Made by a program: the position numbers and the translations under genes. From Alitta virens (Eukaryota > Annelida > Polychaeta > Phyllodocida > Nereididae), in the NCBI GenBank assembly GCA_932294295.1, contig OW028585.1, positions 23,310,313-23,374,312 on the forward strand: a stretch of 64,000 nt of DNA, given 5' to 3'. The notes beneath the pieces were generated by a model. It searched no databases. It had not been told where the DNA came from and was given only the letters and a program-made list of their open reading frames with translations. This document shows, piece by piece, positions 40,301 through 49,527 of the stretch (the stretch's first letter is position 1; every line of letters begins with the position of its first letter).

Positions 40301-41846
40301 TGAATAACTCCGCTTGTCGATGGTTGGTAAAACAGTCTGAACTGCGACATGTTCTATTACAGTCTTGACATTTAACAGCCTGCTCCCATGTGCAGTCTTT
40401 TCTCAGGCAGACCATGCATTTGTTTTTACAAAAATGTATGGTATTTTTGTTGTGGTATTTGAGGCATTCAGTGCAGATTTCTTTATTGGCGAAAAGCCCT
40501 GATATTGATGTAATGGAGTGAAAATGTTGTCCGTCTTTGTAAAGAAATATCTTGTCGTCCCTGGCCTTGGATCCTGCATAGATAGCGTCATGGTCTGTAT
40601 CCTTGTCTATGACGATTATCTGTACATTGAGATAATCTTCAAATTTGTAGAATTCTCTAATTTGAATCTGTCTATCTGCTGGAAGGTTGACATCTTTGAG
40701 AAGTTGAAGACCTCTACCTAACTGGGAATTTGGGCCTTTTCTGTGAGCTCTTGATGGTCTGCAGAGTGCTTTAAATTGGGGGTCCTGTCGCAGTTTAGCC
40801 ATGCAGATAGTGATTGCCCTAGCTGAGCAGGTGTAGTCGTCGGGTAGTTCGGGGACGAATATTGTACATCTTTTTCTTATGATAGAGTTGTTCTTGTCCT
40901 TTATATCTGTGTTTGTGATGGTAAGAGCGTTTTTATTTTTTTTTACCTGTGGAGGTATTTGTTGATTAGTAGATCTACATATGTGATTGGTCTTGTATAT
41001 GGAGAAACATATTTTGCAGATGTTGCTTGAGTGTAGTAAACTCTGAATATTTGTGACTGCATTAATGCCTTGGCGGTCCTGGTAGAGATAAATTGTGGTC
41101 TCATTGGGGGGCCCTCCATATAAAATCTTGTGGTCTTGGTCAAGTAGAATAATCTGCATGTTGAGGTGATCCTCAAATCTTGGAAGATCTTCAATCTTTA
41201 CTTGGTGAGTGGCGGGTAAAGGAATATCCCTTAAAAGTGAAAGTGCCAGACCTAGTTGAGATCTGGGCCCTGCTTTGTTGGCTCTACATGCCTTACTGAT
41301 CTCTGCAGCTCTGGGGTGGTTTTGGGCTCTGGCTCTGGCAACAACTATTGCTCTGACAAGTTGTGTGTTGTCATCTGGTAGAGTGGGTATGGTTATGTAG
41401 GCCTTACCTCCTCCTCTGTCATGATGAAGAGTCCCTACTTCTACGTGGAATGAGTTGTCAACACTCATGTTCTGAGCTGATTGTAGGACTTTTTCCATTC
41501 TGTCCATGATAGTCTTTGCTGTGATGAGGTTTTGAGGCCTCATGTGAATGACAATGTCCTGTTTGAGGTCATTATGTTGAATGATTATCCTTGCTCTATC
41601 TTCAGGTTGATGTTGCTGTCCTGATCTGTCAATGACTTCTTGAAACATACCTTCAAGTTCTTGATGTATGTCCAGTAGTCTGTGTCCTACATAGTCTTGG
41701 TTAAATGTGGCTCTGAAGCTTCTTTCTTCATAACCAAACCTTCTGGCTACTCTGTGATGGGTTTGGCTGATCTGGTAAGGTGAAGGCCTTGGGATCTTTG
41801 CTCTGGGTGGATCTGGTGGATCTGGTGACAAGCTCCTTTTAGTCAT
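37302..41846 (-). CDS. Polinton family-B (protein-primed type) DNA polymerase with duplicated N-terminal module
   Basis: 1,514 aa. Exonuclease motifs: ExoI IIFDFEST (587-594), ExoII AHNGKGYDFL (about 714-723) and ExoIII YCRTDV (835-840). Polymerase motifs: A DYTSLYP (1104-1110), B LALNSFWGKFG (1285-1295), C YMDTDS (1380-1385) and KFKG (1439-1442). The EFYGCRWHGCPSC motif (995-1007) typical of Polinton polymerases is present, as is a Cys-rich insert between ExoI and ExoII. The N-terminus holds two related modules at about 149-290 and 328-473. The second has DDYTC (C340) and HFHSI (H441), an OTU-protease-like pattern; the first has Q162 and G260 at those places. The polymerase replicates the element, priming from a terminal protein in its relatives. 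All key residues are intact. Confidence 0.95.
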   Translation of the reverse strand: MTKRSLSPDPPDPPRAKIPRPSPYQISQTHHRVARRFGYEERSFRATFNQDYVGHRLLDIHQELEGMFQEVIDRSGQQHQPEDRARIIIQHNDLKQDIVIHMRPQNLITAKTIMDRMEKVLQSAQNMSVDNSFHVEVGTLHHDRGGGKAYITIPTLPDDNTQLVRAIVVARARAQNHPRAAEISKACRANKAGPRSQLGLALSLLRDIPLPATHQVKIEDLPRFEDHLNMQIILLDQDHKILYGGPPNETTIYLYQDRQGINAVTNIQSLLHSSNICKICFSIYKTNHICRSTNQQIPPQVKKNKNALTITNTDIKDKNNSIIRKRCTIFVPELPDDYTCSARAITICMAKLRQDPQFKALCRPSRAHRKGPNSQLGRGLQLLKDVNLPADRQIQIREFYKFEDYLNVQIIVIDKDTDHDAIYAGSKARDDKIFLYKDGQHFHSITSISGLFANKEICTECLKYHNKNTIHFCKNKCMVCLRKDCTWEQAVKCQDCNRTCRSSDCFTNHRQAELFKKGPRRGEEKLSKCQQYFFCGGCKKLLDTLKRTKEDHVCGEWLCRLCQDYFTGHHLCYMRTSKQKANTGKFIIFDFESTQDEIFQCQRGYKQHSNKNGCITCTEDYICSTCRRCRNCDKWYCGLQQHIPNFVVAQSTCNDCTDEQTHCQQCGIKCITQEQKHACQHCYQKEVIFKGDATVQDFGKWLINDYHKGYTCIAHNGKGYDFLFLQGYLLQNGIQPSLTKVGTKIMYMSVPQTNIRFIDSLNFLPMALKKLPKTLGLSSSLKKGYFPHMFNNRQHFHQRYFPSYPSTDFYGKDIDLQWHNSPQGPYDMHKDMEEYCRTDVKILREACMKFRQLIKTVTTLETETGVTTIDPFSQVTIASTCMQIFRQNFLKEHYQVTLEDGTTTKATMVGGQYYHNNQILTAGKIKEQAFLNSDIAHIPPQGYTARQGHSYKAIQWLEYLSHTHKVFIQHARNIGELSVGQYKVDGADSNGVLYEFYGCRWHGCPSCFPDRNIKDSYNHQTIEELYQKTLKRESFLRTTASTVTTIWECHFDKHVKEDQMMKDFVTSLDIPPRLHIRDSFFGGRTSSVHLHYEVGEDEKIHYFDYTSLYPSVNKYSSLPVGHPQILTKDFDYTMRAYFGIAKIKVLPPRGLYHPVLPYRSGGHLKFPLCQTCADEHRLLPCQCSKEQRSIIGTYCTPEIMKAIEKGDIILKIYEVYHWENTSDKLFREYVDTFLRIKQEASGYPEWVKTLEDQETYTQNYQDVEGVSLRQENINHNPGLRTVAKLALNSFWGKFGEKPNRVRSQYITDPSKFKQLANDPSNEIIMIYMVNEDCLMIETKSRETFEPDNIKTNDVVASFTTCWARLKLYGLIDQLGRRVLYMDTDSVIFTSFKDQDIPPLGDFLGQLTNELPPGQYITAFISSGPKSYSYRLNDNTEIVKFKGIVMNPANSQLVTFENIQQVVTQGQIIRLPTYNMFVRDKVHGRVFNKASYKTVKLVYTKRVLLDNYDTLPYGY

Positions 41847-41879
41847 GATGACTGTATGAAGGTGTGGTGGTTGAGAGCT

Positions 41880-41887
41880 CTTATATA
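41880..41887 (-). promoter_or_regulatory. TATA box of the PolB gene
   Basis: On the minus strand TATATAAG, 34 bp upstream of the PolB ATG, which implies a very short 5' leader. Confidence 0.55.
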
Positions 41888-41999
41888 CTGATGATTATGT
41901 AATAAAAGGCTATTTTTAGATATGTTGTCATACCCTTAGGTATTGAAAATAGGTTGAAAATCATAAACCCTGTCATGTTGTCTAGAAAAGGTGTCATTG

Positions 42000-42750
42000 T
42001 GAAATATACCCTAGGGCTAGATAATAATTGTGTAAAATATCATCTGATCAGAGACATGTTGACCAATTATATATATGATGTTTATGTAATGAAGGATATT
42101 TTTAGGTATATAAAAATGATAGACCTTAAATACCCTTGGGGTGTACAGGTGTTCCTATGTGTATTGATGTGTAACACCTATCATATTGCCTTGGGGCATG
42201 CAGGTGTTTATGGTTGACCTCAAGTCTGTGTTCACTGCTATGAGAATGTATCTTGTCTTTTATGATAACTTTGGTTTAAATGATATATAGACTCCTCCTC
42301 CTTTATGAAGATTGATTAGTTCATGAATATTAATTAGTTCATGAATATTAATTAGTTCATGAATATTAATTAGCTCATGAACTAAAAGTTTATGAATATT
42401 AATTAGCTCATGAATATTAAAATTGCTAGTTCATAAAGTTAATTAGCCTTATAATGAAGTAATTATGAGTACTTTTGACAATTAAAGATTATACTCGTTA
42501 ACTTTTTCTTATTAACGAGCTAATTAGTCTAAAACCCTTTGATGAATATTAATTAGGTCACAAATATTAAATATTAATTAGGTTATAAAGATTAATTAGG
42601 TCATGTCTATTAATTAGGTCATGAATATTAATTAGGTCATGCATATTAATTAGCTCATGAATATTAATCAGCCACGCCCCTAGCCACGCCCCTAGCCACG
42701 CCCCTTTTGGGCCATGAAAAGGGGGGTCCTTACCATGTATACATAGTAGT
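42000..42750 (-). repeat. Right terminal inverted repeat of element 2
   Basis: Reverse complement of the left repeat, about 750 bp. It contains the 18-bp TTCATGAATATTAATTAG array (42,310-42,715), the GCCACGCCCCTA block and only one full plus one partial degenerate copy of the 87-bp unit (about 42,140-42,260). It ends ATAGTAGT at 42,750. Confidence 0.88.
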
Positions 42751-42756
42751 GTCCCA
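42751..42756. repeat. Right 6-bp target-site duplication GTCCCA
   Basis: Identical to 25,235-25,240. Marks the right insertion boundary of element 2. Confidence 0.88.
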
Positions 42757-43865
42757 TGACAGATTTTATACCAACTATCAGAAATAAGAATATCCCCCTT
42801 ATGCTTAAATTTTCACAAGGTTATCTCAGTAGTGCTTTTCGCAAATATATTATACCATATTTTCAAATTATCATTATTATGCATATAATTATTTACGTAT
42901 TCCAATAAAGTCTCTTGTATCGCTGGCCAGCAATTAACTTTTTGAGGGGTCTCCAATGCGCTTAGAAAAAGTACGTTGAACCTCTCATATATAAGACAAA
43001 TAAACAGAGTCTGAGTCTAGTCTAAAAAATAGCTCATTTTTTGCTATTTATTATGTTCAGATATGCAGGGATTGCAGTTGAATTAAATTAAAATTAAAAT
43101 TTCTATTTGCACTATTAAAATAGTTTTAATCATTTAACTCTTACATTAATTCTTTGCTTTTCAATGAAAGGGAAGAATTAAAAAGAAAACTGTGTTTCAG
43201 ATTGTTCACATGTATGATTGACAGTTTGAAATGGACAGTCAACATAATTTGTTTTTTCAATTAACAAAAGCTAAAAACTCATCTTATTTTCTCTAACAAG
43301 TTTGGAAATCTGTATCCTTTCAACTTCAAAATTGTTACAAATCAATAGCAATACATTCCAAGGCTGGAACTGTTGGTCTCAACATATCCTTGCTTCAGGA
43401 AAGACAGACTGAATAACCTAATAGGTTAAATTTGTTTGCTACAAGTTGTAAATATTACAAGGGTTATATGGTTTAGAGTGAACTGAGGTTGAATGAAAAT
43501 GTTAGGGGTTGACAAACATTCCCTACAGTCCCTGCCAGCCTTTTGATCTTGGATCCTCTGCTCTCTGATTTATGCTTGACTTGACAGATAAATAACTTAT
43601 TATGTGCTGCTACAGACTATACAGTGCAGCTGGAAACTGTGTTTTTAATCTATTAACCTCTGGTTATGGAGAATTTGTAATATTCATCCCATGTTTTTGC
43701 AAGATTTAGTGTTTTCATGCTTGTATATCACATACAAATGATACAACAGCCCTGCCCGCTCCACACCAGCCCAAAGAGGGCAGCACCTGTCAGTTGAATG
43801 GTGGGAAATGGGAGTGAAACATCTGTATGTTGTCTGTGGTGTTATCAACCCTAGGGTTTGGTCTG
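42757..43865. other. Noncoding right flank of element 2
   Basis: No gene is seen. The segment 43,748-43,848 is an inverted relative of 24,358-24,455. Confidence 0.5.
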
Positions 43866-43945
43866 AACCAGATAGCTCAGTGCTAGTGTCTGGAACTCTG
43901 ATGCAAGGGGTAACTTAGGTTGTAGGCTCGAATCTGGGGAGAGAG
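43866..43945 (+). repeat. tRNA-derived SINE-like head
   Basis: An A-box-like TAGCTCAGTG (43,873-43,882) and a B-box-like GGCTCGAATCT (43,925-43,935) are spaced as in a tRNA gene. The cloverleaf looks imperfect, so it is more likely a SINE head than a functional tRNA. Downstream repeat text (GATAAGGCTTTGAGTCCACACC near 44,430) recurs in related form near 59,480. Confidence 0.45.
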
Positions 43946-44559
43946 CACTGTCTGTGGTGAAAACATAGTGAGCAGAAAGCATTAGTACAAAATTATTTTC
44001 TTTTTTTAATTACTTTTGGTTTAACCATCATGAGCTGAAGTCTGTTTACAATGAAAATATAATCCACTTATTTGCATATATGATGAAAGAACTAATTTAA
44101 GCACCCAGTGAACCAATTGTCTGAGATCTGGAAGACAGTTCTTTCTGTTAATTTTAATTCTAGAAAATTCTGTTCTACAAAGGCCTGCTTTATTCAGCTC
44201 CAATGCACACCATGCAGCATCACATACTGGTTCATTTATGTTGATTCAGTATCAACAGAGATTTGACCATCACTCAAGAGGCCAGGAGACATATCTTGAC
44301 CCCCTAGCAGTAGTGGTCAAATGCACGTTAAATCACTCTAGCTACAGGGCCACAGCCGTGTGTATAACCTGGTCAAAGATATATACATATGACCAGCATC
44401 AAGAGAGGCAGACAAAATGATAAGATGATAAGGCTTTGAGTCCACACCATGTTACACATTTACCTTGACACATATATTTTGAGATATATACCTTTGCCGG
44501 GGAACAGGAAACCACTGAAATCAGGAAACTGCACTCGGATCAGATGATTAAAAATAATA

Positions 44560-44930
44560 AAATATGAAGACAATGTACATTTCATGAGGAGAATGAATAG
44601 AAAGTGATAATATTGATATTGTAGGTGATAAGTAAATTCTCAGCATTATTTATTACTATCACAATCAATGAATGTACACTTTATGAGGAGAATGTGCATT
44701 TCATGAGGAGAAGGTACATTTCATGAGGAGAAGGTACATTTCATGAGGAGAATGTACATTTCATGAGGAGAACGAATATAAAGTGATAATATTGATATTA
44801 TAGGTGATAAGTAAATTCTCATTATTTTTTATTACTATCACAATTAATGAATGTACACTTTATGAGGAGAATGTACATTTTATGAGGAGAATGCACATTT
44901 CATGAGGTATATGATTAGAATGATAATATG
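44560..44930. repeat. 20-bp minisatellite plus longer duplication
   Basis: Units of GTACATTTCATGAGGAGAAT with C/T and A/G variants. They are interleaved with two copies of a longer segment starting AAAGTGATAATATTGATATT. Confidence 0.9.
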
Positions 44931-45179
44931 ATATTGTAGGTAAGTAAATTCTTAGTTAAACTGTATATATGTAAATACTCATATAGATTTGTTTATTTTA
45001 TTTAATTACAGTGCTAGTCGGTTGCAAAGAATGCTGTGCCCAAGGGTCCTTTTTGCAGAAAGGCGGCGCTTTATGATAACTGACGCAAAGCGTCAAGGGA
45101 TAACATAAAAAAATAATCGTTGAATAAGCGTCGCAACGCCGTTACAACGCTTGTTCAGTGCTTTTTACGAAAAGAGTGT

Positions 45180-48100
45180 CATGTGGATTGCAGGTTGCAA
45201 TGTAAGTGGCCATGCCAAGGTATAGTGATGAATGATAAAACCAATAACCTGAGTACACTTTCAAAAGAACTATAATACAAGTATTTAAGGTAACTCTGAG
45301 TAATAATTGATGTGAGCTTGAGTATAAAAAGAGGCAGAGGACAACTACAGGACACAGCACCAGAGGGCAGCACCAGCCAATAACAGAACCACCTGGGGAG
45401 ATAGACAGGAATGAATGCCATGGACATGGAAAAATCAATGATGAGCATACCATGGAGCAGCAGCAGCAGCCAACCTTGAGGAACAATAACCATCAGCACC
45501 ACCAAGTGAGAAGTGATAAAGCTGACCTCAACATGACCTCAACTTGACCTATTTAAAGCTGACCTCAACATGACCTCAACTGACCCATATAGAAGGGAAA
45601 GAGATCCAACATGACCTCAACTTGACCTATTTAAAGATGACCCCAACATGACCTACACACAGCACCACCTGGTGAGAAGAGCAGAAAGTACATCAACATG
45701 ACCCCAACTTGACCTGCAAAGAACCAAGCTAAGCTGACCTCAACCTGTCATCAACACCAAATAAACACTGGATGAATATGATGAAAAGAGACACTACACT
45801 CAAGCAAGAGTTACTCAGATACAGTGTAGAATAGTATTATGTACAATTAAGTATAGATAGGGTTGATAGACTAGAAACTGACAGGGAAAGGACAAGATTG
45901 TAAGTCAAGATGACAGGTAGGCTCACACAGATAGACAGAATCACCAGGGAACAATTGGGATCGAAAAGATAGGGTTAGAAAGTAAAAGAATAGAAACAGT
46001 AGATGTGTGAAATGAGATACCAGATTCTGGCATGGAAACTAAAGAGCATATCTCACAGCAAACAAAGGCACATAAAAAGTCAATCAACTAATGAAGTCCG
46101 ATGAAGCGCATGGTACCCTGCTATACAATTACAGGAAAATGGGCAACGGAATAAGGGAGAGGTACAATAAAAATTGGGGTTTTATGGCACAAATTGGAAA
46201 CTTTATTGCAAACTATGGGGATCCGAGTTGGGTAATGGAGCTGACAGATGAGATCACGAAAGGACAAGCCACAGTGACTCATGGGTGCTGGGACGGATCA
46301 ATCGTAGGGATCATAAACTGACCAGGCACCAAGTCACGTGAGAGATGATTGGGGTTCTGAATCGATATGTAGATCAGGCAACCCAAGCTTACCATATATG
46401 GCATATCAGCTCTGTCAATCATTCTGGCAGCTCCTCATTTTGCATAGGACATGGATTCGGCCCATTGGTTCAGAGGCAGGTGGCTGGACAGGCTGAGGCT
46501 TTGGCCTACCTGGCAACCACACCTGATTGGCCCTGCCCAGTACCCCATAGGATGCGGGTTTAAGGTTTCATTTATAATGGCCAGGAGGGCAGAAATTAGA
46601 GAGTTTCGAGCTGTTTTCAGACAGTAATCAGTTGACTTAGCTACCGTCTATCGGTCAGGTTGTGAGCAAGTCAGGAGAAGAAGTAGACAACTCAGCTGTG
46701 ACTGTAGTGTGCATTATTCAGGAATTGAGACAGTAAGTAAAGTTAAGATATTGTATAATCGAAGTAGAAGAAGTGGTAGAAGAAGTACTGAACCCAATAA
46801 TATTTACATTTGTAGAAGAAGTAGTAGAAGAAGAGTGGCTAATTGATTAGACCAAACCAAACATAAGTTGAGCTAGAATTGACAAGATTGCAGAAGCAGA
46901 AGAAGTAGTAGTAGAGTGGCTTGTGAGTAAAAGACCACACAGATCTAACAAGTGGACAGATAGTTTGCAGCTGTATATAACTTATAAGTGATTCATTGGG
47001 AGGGGATTGATTGTTGGCGCCATTGTATTGTATATATGTGTTTGAATTATATGTGAGTCCAGGACAAGCATGTCCTTGTTTTTTGCAATATCTAAGTGTT
47101 ATTAATGATATGCATGTGATCAGCAGTTAATTTGAGTATACTGAGAATGTTAACCTGATCAGTCAAACTAGCGAAGTATCAGTGATTGCTGAACTATTTA
47201 TCATATTAATAAGTGTGTGTGTCATTTATCAATAAGGAAATTTAATGAAGACTAAATAGTACAATTTGACTTGATCTGAGAGCAGTAATTAAAGATCAAG
47301 TACTAGATAGATGCCGTAATATTTGAGTGGGAAAAGTGTATTCCCTTGATATATATATAATTGTTTGTATTCAACAGAAGTAGAAGTCAGGTATAGTTAA
47401 GTCAGGGACAGTTATTGAGAAAGGCTGAGAGTGTACTGCGTAAATGACAGTCAGCCTGGGCTTTCAGAAGTAGAATGGTTAATTAGCCATTATTTAGCAA
47501 GTATAAAGAGTTCCTTGAGACCTGTATAATTGTGTGAATTGATGTGAGTTGTGTGCGAATTAAGCACTCAATATTATTATTTGATGTAAATTCTCCCAGA
47601 ATATATTTCTAAAATCTCACACCAATTCTTAGTTATCCTTGCACTGAAGTTTACTGAAAGGCTACTGAGCATTAACCAGTGGGCCAGTAGATAAGGTTGG
47701 GAAGTACATCCCTCTGAGATATTCAAAGAATCCAAGAAGTGGAATAGTAATCATAATTCCATTTTTGGTCAGTATTGTGAAATACTGAGAAGCTGCTGAA
47801 TGCACATCAGTAAGTTAGTGAATATTAAAGGGAAGTATATCCTTCGTAAGAGTATATTGAAATAATAAGAGGAGGAACAGTAAATTTAGTTCCACTAATT
47901 TTGGTCAGAGATAATAAATGAGAGTTGAGTTTGACAGCTGATGTTGCATGATAATTAGGCTGTTAAGCTAATATTAAAAATACCAATAACCTAGCAGTAA
48001 AGTGAGCTAGTTATAGTGGTCAATCATTTAATATATGATACCAAGTCGAAGGCAGTTCTGAGGAAAATATTGTGAATATTTTTCCTATTTTATTAAATAT

Positions 48101-48200
48101 TCTCACAGCGCGAGTTAGTTTGCTAAATCCCCCAGATTTAGTTGAGTTGACACTCCAGATAGCCGGTAATGTAATAATAGTACCTTCTGCAGTGGGTGGA
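45180..48200. repeat. Large interspersed repeat, copy A
   Basis: About 2.9 kb that recurs at 48,955-53,660 (copy B). Shared landmarks: GAGTATAAAAAGAGGCAG near 45,320, ATGGAGCAGCAGCAGCAGCC (45,452), TAGCTACCGTCTATCGGTCAG (46,638) and GCGCGAGTTAGTTTGCTAAA (48,110). It is rich in AGAAGTAGT and GACCTCAAC repeats. No reverse transcriptase or other protein is recognisable; short open frames near 46.1-46.6 kb are not conserved in copy B. Confidence 0.75.
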
Positions 48201-48280
48201 ATTCCACGGTAAAATTGTTCAATTTCATAACGTTAGTAGAGTTTAAGTCAAAAGAAATTGTCTGAACTAATTTCACAGTG

Positions 48281-48436
48281 AGTGGCTTCTTGAAAGAAAG
48301 AAATAAGGCGTAGTAATCGCACTACTTTGTATGCAGATGACGAGGGAAGCATTTCCCTCCCCGATTCTGGGCAAATCGGTTATGAGAAAGGCCGGTGCAA
48401 CGCACCAGATCGCAGCGCTGCCTTACGGAAGAAAAC
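48281..48436 (+). repeat. Hairpin-rich structured repeat, copy 1
   Basis: About 155 bp, starting AGTGGCTTCTTGAAAGAAAG. It contains a closing stem AAGGC/GCCTT and four internal hairpins: GCA-TAC/GTA-TGC, GAGGGAA/TTTCCCTC, CCGATT/AATCGG and GGTGC/GCACC. A related copy is at 61,157-61,320 on the minus strand. It could be a structured RNA or a SINE body. It does not match any RNA family I can recall. Confidence 0.5.
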
Positions 48437-49057
48437 GCCCCTGGGTAGGCCCTTTAGTTATATCTAGGGCTTTTATGTTTAGAGATTGGCCAAAAAAAAT
48501 CTACTGACGTACAATTCTCAAATGACCGGATCGGAACTATGTTGTCCTAATTAATCTGCGCGGCCATGATGCGCAAAATCCTATAATGACCTACTTACGC
48601 AAAAATGGTCTTAACTTAAGATATACCAACAAATTTGAAGAAACTCACGTTAAAACATGGTTTGTGTGATTCAAGACTGGAAAAGCGATGTCCAAAACGG
48701 CTACAGCCATAAATTTGTCCAAAACGGCTAAAAAAAAATTTTCGTAAGAAGATACGATCACAAGGAGAAGCCACGATTGCATGTCATTGATGGTACGGTC
48801 GGCGGCAATTAAAGAACCTGCAATTTCACTTATGCCTGACACCTGAGTATTGGTCCTGGCTAATTAAAGCTGTGCTGAAAGATTAGTGTTTTCTTTGTTT
48901 CTTGATTACAATTGTCAATTGCATGACCAAGTATATATAAACTGAGACTAGTGTCATGTAGATTGTCAGGTAGGAAGCAATATCAGGTAGATGGAAATGA
49001 CTAACCAATGAGTAACCAAGGGAGCAGTCATTAGAATAAGACCAGAGAGGCCAAGTG

Positions 49058-49527
49058 ATGGTTATTGATCCTCAAGACTGGCTGCTGCTGTTGCTCCATG
49101 GCCTGTTCATCATGTCCCTGGTCTTCATATCCGTTTTTCTCCCCAGGTGGCTGTGGTAGTGTGAAAGGAATTAAGGTAATGCTGAGCAGGGGCGGACTGG
49201 GATGAAATAGTGGCCCTGGAATTTGAGTAACTGCAGCCCAGATGTAACTCTATTTTTTATTTTTTATTACTATTATTTTTTTACACCATCGGCCCACCGG
49301 GAAACCTCCCGGTCTCCCGGCGGCCCAGTCTGCCCCTGATGCTGAGCAATAATTGATGTAAGCTTGAGTATAAGAAGAAAAGGATACTACAATACACAAC
49401 ACCAGAGAGCAGCACCACCCAGATACCACAGCCACCTGGGGAGAAAAACGGATATGAAGACCAGGGACATGATGAACAGGCCATGGAGCAACAGCAGCAG
49501 CCAGTCTTGAGGATCAATAACCATCAG
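49058..49527. repeat. Long inverted repeat around a MITE
   Basis: Arms 49,058-49,154 and 49,427-49,527 are nearly perfect reverse complements (GGTTATTGATCCTCAAGAC against GTCTTGAGGATCAATAACC). The spacer holds the MITE at 49,187-49,338. Copy A has only the right-arm orientation. Confidence 0.85.
49187..49338. mobile_element. hAT-like MITE, 152 bp
   Basis: Termini CAGGGGCGGACTGGG and CCCAGTCTGCCCCTG are inverted with one mismatch. ATGCTGAG lies on both sides (49,179-49,186 and 49,339-49,346). An 8-bp duplication and CAGGG-type ends are established hAT marks. There is no coding capacity. Confidence 0.82.

Larger units (their letters stand above)
25241..42750 (-). mobile_element. Complete Polinton/Maverick element 2 (17.5 kb)
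   Basis: The ends are inverted: left ACTACTATATATGCATG, and the right end reverse-complemented ACTACTATGTATACATGG. The element is flanked by GTCCCA on both sides. All genes are on the minus strand: PolB, membrane protein, integrase, minor capsid, basic protein, major capsid (frame-broken), ATPase, two small proteins and duplicated double-PC4 genes. The length is normal for Polintons (15-20 kb), even with about 2.9 kb of satellite in the left inverted repeat. I see no adenain-type protease. Confidence 0.95.

Noticed and set aside
43866..43945. Functional tRNA gene
   Set aside because: A and B boxes are present, but I could not draw a clean cloverleaf with matching acceptor stem.
45142..45505. 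Cys/Ser-rich 108-114-codon frames on the minus strand
   Set aside because: They derive from a CAGCAG-containing interspersed repeat, and the related copy at 49.3-49.5 kb breaks the frames.
46091..46563. Possible ORFs in repeat copy A (also 49,643-50,201 in copy B)
   Set aside because: Frames are not kept between the two copies and no domain is seen.
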